Source: an uncultured Collinsella sp.
GTDB lineage: Bacteria > Actinomycetota > Coriobacteriia > Coriobacteriales > Coriobacteriaceae
Assembly: GCA_959605475.1 (NCBI GenBank)
Contig: CAUHFS010000014.1
Span: 1 to 43,904, forward strand
DNA: 43,904 nt
Direction of reading: 5' to 3'
The notes beneath the pieces are model-generated. The model searched no databases. It was not told the DNA's origin and saw only the letters and a list, made by a program, of their open reading frames with translations. The position numbers were made by a program, and so were the translations under genes. Shown here piece after piece: positions 41,789 to 43,904 of this stretch. Each line of letters opens with the position of its first letter. Positions within the stretch are counted from its first letter, which is position 1.

Positions 41789-41839
41789 ATTTTTTAACGC
41801 AGATAAATTGATTTCTGCTTATTTTTCTGCGTAAAAAAT
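41789..41839. repeat. AT-rich inverted repeat, remnant promoter or operator
   Basis: ATTTTTTAACGCAG (41789-41802) faces CTGCGTAAAAAAT (41827-41839) with one bulged base. It lies between the terminator and the tandem repeats, and may be the former control region of the ATPase pseudogene. Confidence 0.45.
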
Positions 41840-41875
41840 GTCAGCGTCACTGCTTCGATGCCCTTTGGTCAGTCG

Positions 41876-41932
41876 TTAGCAAAATTTGCAAAAGTTAGCA
41901 AAAGTTGCAAAAATTAGCAAAACTTGCAAAGG
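41876..41932. repeat. Three tandem 19-bp repeats
   Basis: Units at 41876-41894, 41895-41913 and 41914-41932 share the consensus TTAGCAAAANTTGCAAARR. Each holds a GCAA-NNN-TTGC dyad, so this is an array of three palindromic sites about two helical turns apart. They end 8 bp before the first recognisable codon of the ATPase pseudogene. Confidence 0.85.
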
Positions 41933-41940
41933 GGCCACCA

Positions 41941-42827
41941 TGGATCGCAGCAAATGTCTCCGCCATGCCAGGCATGCTCGAAGATATTATCGAGCGAACC
42001 AAAGAAGCCGCAGATAACTACCTCTCACAGCCTCACGCGCGCATAAACGGTGTTCAAATTGGCCCAGTGGGCATCGATTGGACATATGCTCAAGAGGCTC
42101 AGGGCAACTGGCGCACGCGCATGAATGGCATCTTTAAGCAACTCGAAAAACATGACATCGGACTTCTCATCACCATCGATGAAGTCACCGTCGATCTCGA
42201 AGAAATGCTTCAATTTGCTCTGTTTACCAGCACTTTGTACGCGAAGGTAAAAAAGTTGCCCTACTCATGGCAGGACTGCCCTACAAAGTATCGGCGTTGC
42301 TGCGTAACGATTCCGTCTCGTTCCTCAGGCGTTCCCAATATCATCAGTTGGGACGAATCACTGACGTTGAAATTGCAAACGCATTCCGCAAAACCGTTGA
42401 GGCCGGAGGCCGCTCAATCACGCCAGAAGCGCTCGAGGATGCCGTGAAGGCCGTCGACGGATTTCACTATATGATGCAGCTCGTCGGATATCGCACATGG
42501 GATGTTTCGGAGAACTCGCCCAAAATCAGTGCACCTGATGTACAGCAGGGTTCTCTGCTTGCCCGCATGGAGCTGCGCGATCGAATTCTCGAAACGACCT
42601 ATCGGGAGCTTTCCGATAAAGACATTGAGTTTTTGCTCGCGATGCTGCCCGATTCTGGCCCCAGCAGGGTCTCGGAGATAGCCAAACGCATGGGCGTCGC
42701 CAGCAACTATGCAAGCCAATACAAACGCCGCCTCCTGGAGGACGGCGTCATTGGAGAGCGCGGGCGTGGTCTCGTTGGCTTTGACATTCCCGCGTTCAGG
42801 GAATTCTTGAACGAGAAGGCGTTTTAG
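41941..42827 (+). pseudogene. AAA-type ATPase with C-terminal winged helix, N-truncated and frameshifted
   Basis: Frame one reads WIAANVSAMPGMLEDIIERT, through GLLITIDEVTVDLEEMLQFA (a Walker B-like IDEV). Near 42215-42230 the frame changes; the second frame continues VYQHFVREGKKVALLMAGLP, YKVSALLRNDSVSFLRR, and ends in a winged helix (VSEIAKRMGVASNYASQYKR). A joined protein fits the archaeal-type AAA ATPase family found in many bacteria. The 5' third with Walker A is missing; tandem repeats stand at the junction. A shorter product from the ATG at 42267 could still carry the helix-turn-helix. The gene is most likely dead. Confidence 0.8.
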
Positions 42828-42856
42828 CACGCCGGAATTGTCCGCGGAAGCATCAG

Positions 42857-42924
42857 CGCATGGCAATCAGCATTCCTCTTGGTAAGGATAGCAAGCATTT
42901 TCCACCAACACCGATTGCCATGCG
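42857..42924. repeat. 12-bp inverted repeat between convergent genes
   Basis: CGCATGGCAATC (42857-42868) pairs perfectly with GATTGCCATGCG (42913-42924) around 44 bases. It lies between the ATPase pseudogene and the flavodoxin-like gene and may act as a weak terminator. Confidence 0.4.
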
Positions 42925-42936
42925 TTCTTCTTGCCC

Positions 42937-43467
42937 TTAGGCGAGCTTGCGAGCGAGCTCTCGCACCTCTTCCAACTTGGGCGACGATGCCATGCTATCG
43001 CGCTCGGTCATACCGCTGATGGTGATAATGCCTTGGTCCTCCCACTTGCAGTACGCGCAGGTTGACTTGTACATAGCGATCGCCGCATCATAGACGCCCT
43101 CGCTGTGGCTATCGAGCAAAAGGGCCGTCTTGGTGAACGGGAAGCCCGTGGCACCGAAGGCGTACAGGCGGTCGATGGCGGCCTTCTCCTGCGCAGTGAT
43201 ATCGAACCAGTAGATGGGCGAAGCGAAGACAACCATATCGGCGCCTTTCAGCGACTCGATCACGTCGGTCATGTCGTCCTTCTGCACGCAAGTGCCCTCG
43301 TGGGCAAAGCAATACTGACACCCTAGGCAACCAGCGATTTTCTTGCTGGCAACGCGGACGACCTCGACCGTATTGCCGCCCTCACGCGCGGTCTCGGCAA
43401 ACGCCTCGACCATGGTGTCGGTATTGGCGCCCTTGCGCGGGCTGCCGCTCAATACAACGATTTTCAT
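42937..43467 (-). CDS. Flavodoxin-like NAD(P)H-dependent FMN reductase
   Basis: 176 residues. The flavodoxin P-loop is at the start (KIVVLSGSPRKGANTDTMVE), followed by a cysteine cluster (GCLGCQYCFAHEGTC, C47, C50, C53 and C60) and the FMN-binding loop FASPIYWFDITAQEKAAIDR. This is the IsfD/NADPH-dependent FMN reductase group common in anaerobes; it reduces flavins, quinones or iron-sulfur partners in the cytoplasm. The ATG at 43467 follows AAGGAGAGGG. A CATGCTGC/GCAGCATG hairpin (43484-43505) sits just upstream of the ribosome site. It lies apart from the next minus-strand gene by 145 bp. Confidence 0.88.
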   Translation of the reverse strand: MKIVVLSGSPRKGANTDTMVEAFAETAREGGNTVEVVRVASKKIAGCLGCQYCFAHEGTCVQKDDMTDVIESLKGADMVVFASPIYWFDITAQEKAAIDRLYAFGATGFPFTKTALLLDSHSEGVYDAAIAMYKSTCAYCKWEDQGIITISGMTERDSMASSPKLEEVRELARKLA

Positions 43468-43483
43468 AGGATTCCCTCTCCTT

Positions 43484-43505
43484 CATGCTGCAGGCGCGCA
43501 GCATG
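43484..43505 (-). promoter_or_regulatory. Leader hairpin upstream of the flavodoxin-like gene
   Basis: CATGCTGC (43484-43491) and GCAGCATG (43498-43505) form an 8-bp stem with a 6-base loop, one base from the ribosome site of the flavodoxin-like gene. A role in translation control is possible but unproven. Confidence 0.35.
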
Positions 43506-43612
43506 TTTTCTTGTAACCAAAACGAACGGAGTTAATCAATCGCCTCGTTTCAGCTACTCCCACTCTTTAGAAGAATCGTTGCTGGAGACTTGGCATTGAA
43601 TCAAGGCACGCC

Positions 43613-43904
43613 TTATTTCAGATATTCCTCAAAGAATGCCTTCAGCTTTCCAAACGGAATGATGTCCATCTGATCGTAAAGGTCGGTGTGGTTGGCGCCG
43701 GGGATAATGAGCAATTCCTTGTTGTCCCCCGTCAGCTTGCCGTACGCGGTTTCGCTGAAATAGCGGGAGTGCGCCTTCTCGCCATGCACCAGCAACACAG
43801 CAGAGCGGATCTCGCTGCTGTATTGCAAGATCGGCATATTCAGGAACGACAGCGAGGAGGTCACATTCCAGCCGCCGTTGGAGTTCAGGCTGCGGGGATG
43901 GTAG
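43613..43904 (-). CDS. Alpha/beta hydrolase, C-terminal part (runs off the right edge)
   Basis: About 97 codons of the 3' end are present. Seen: MPILQYSSEIRSAVLLVHGE, KAHSRYFSETAYGKL, then LLIIPGANHTDLYDQMDIIP with the catalytic histidine in GANHTDLYD. The segment order matches the YcjY/dienelactone-hydrolase-like family, in which the nucleophile elbow and acid lie upstream and are outside the window. The stop codon is at 43613-43615. Substrate not determinable. Confidence 0.88.
   Translation of the reverse strand, partial: YHPRSLNSNGGWNVTSSLSFLNMPILQYSSEIRSAVLLVHGEKAHSRYFSETAYGKLTGDNKELLIIPGANHTDLYDQMDIIPFGKLKAFFEEYLK

Noticed and set aside
41876..41932. CRISPR-like array
   Set aside because: The three 19-bp units are directly adjacent without spacers and no cas gene is present.
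42267..42827. Independent 186-codon gene starting at 42267
   Set aside because: Its sequence continues the ATPase fold of the upstream frame, so it is the 3' half of a frameshifted gene rather than a separate one.

Overview
The window is about 43.9 kb of GC-rich, gene-dense bacterial DNA that looks like a chromosome of a Coriobacteriia gut actinobacterium, most likely a Collinsella relative. This is inference. The grounds are codon bias, protein style (SBP-fused hybrid kinases, a Tat-exported sortase-type surface protein, a CD1871A-type CXXC microprotein) and several families of intergenic hairpin repeats. No rRNA, tRNA, CRISPR array, phage or complete insertion sequence was seen.

Layout. 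1-6 kb: the 5' part of release factor 3 (minus), a YtrA-type GntR regulator with an ABC exporter pair (plus), then minus-strand ClC-type, LOG-family and two-TM potassium channel genes. 6-12.5 kb: two hybrid sensor kinases. One has two solute-binding domains fused to it. The other is translationally coupled to a separate solute-binding lipoprotein. A NimA-like flavin protein lies between them. 12.6-14.9 kb: an aminotransferase remnant, trmO, an XRE/zinc-ribbon/TipAS regulator and a glutaredoxin. 14.9-16.1 kb: an AT-rich islet with an orphan ribbon-helix-helix gene, enclosed by two ~115-bp direct repeats. 16.1-19 kb: dus, then an unknown membrane protein bracketed by two inverted copies of a ~183-bp palindromic element.

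19-28.5 kb: a giant fused FtsX/MacB-type ABC protein, a CoA-disulfide reductase-rhodanese with a 50-codon truncated rhodanese upstream, and a redox operon (CXXC microprotein, membrane polyferredoxin, TlpA lipoprotein). An OmpR-type two-component system diverges from the redox operon. 28.5-36.6 kb: a stand-alone GMP synthase ATP-PPase subunit, a LuxR-type regulator, a 1455-residue Tat-exported surface protein, and an XRE regulator with a small membrane protein and a visible operator. 36.6-43.9 kb: an acetyltransferase, a divergent type IIA topoisomerase pair preceded by a LexA-box-like palindrome, an N-truncated and frameshifted ATPase pseudogene, a flavodoxin-like reductase and the 3' part of an alpha/beta hydrolase.

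The main themes are extracytoplasmic sensing, thiol/redox electron transfer across the membrane, and heavy decoration of intergenic DNA with structured repeats. The strongest candidates for something undescribed are the paired palindromic elements around 17.2-19.0 kb, the microprotein/polyferredoxin/TlpA module, and the divergent topoisomerase pair.
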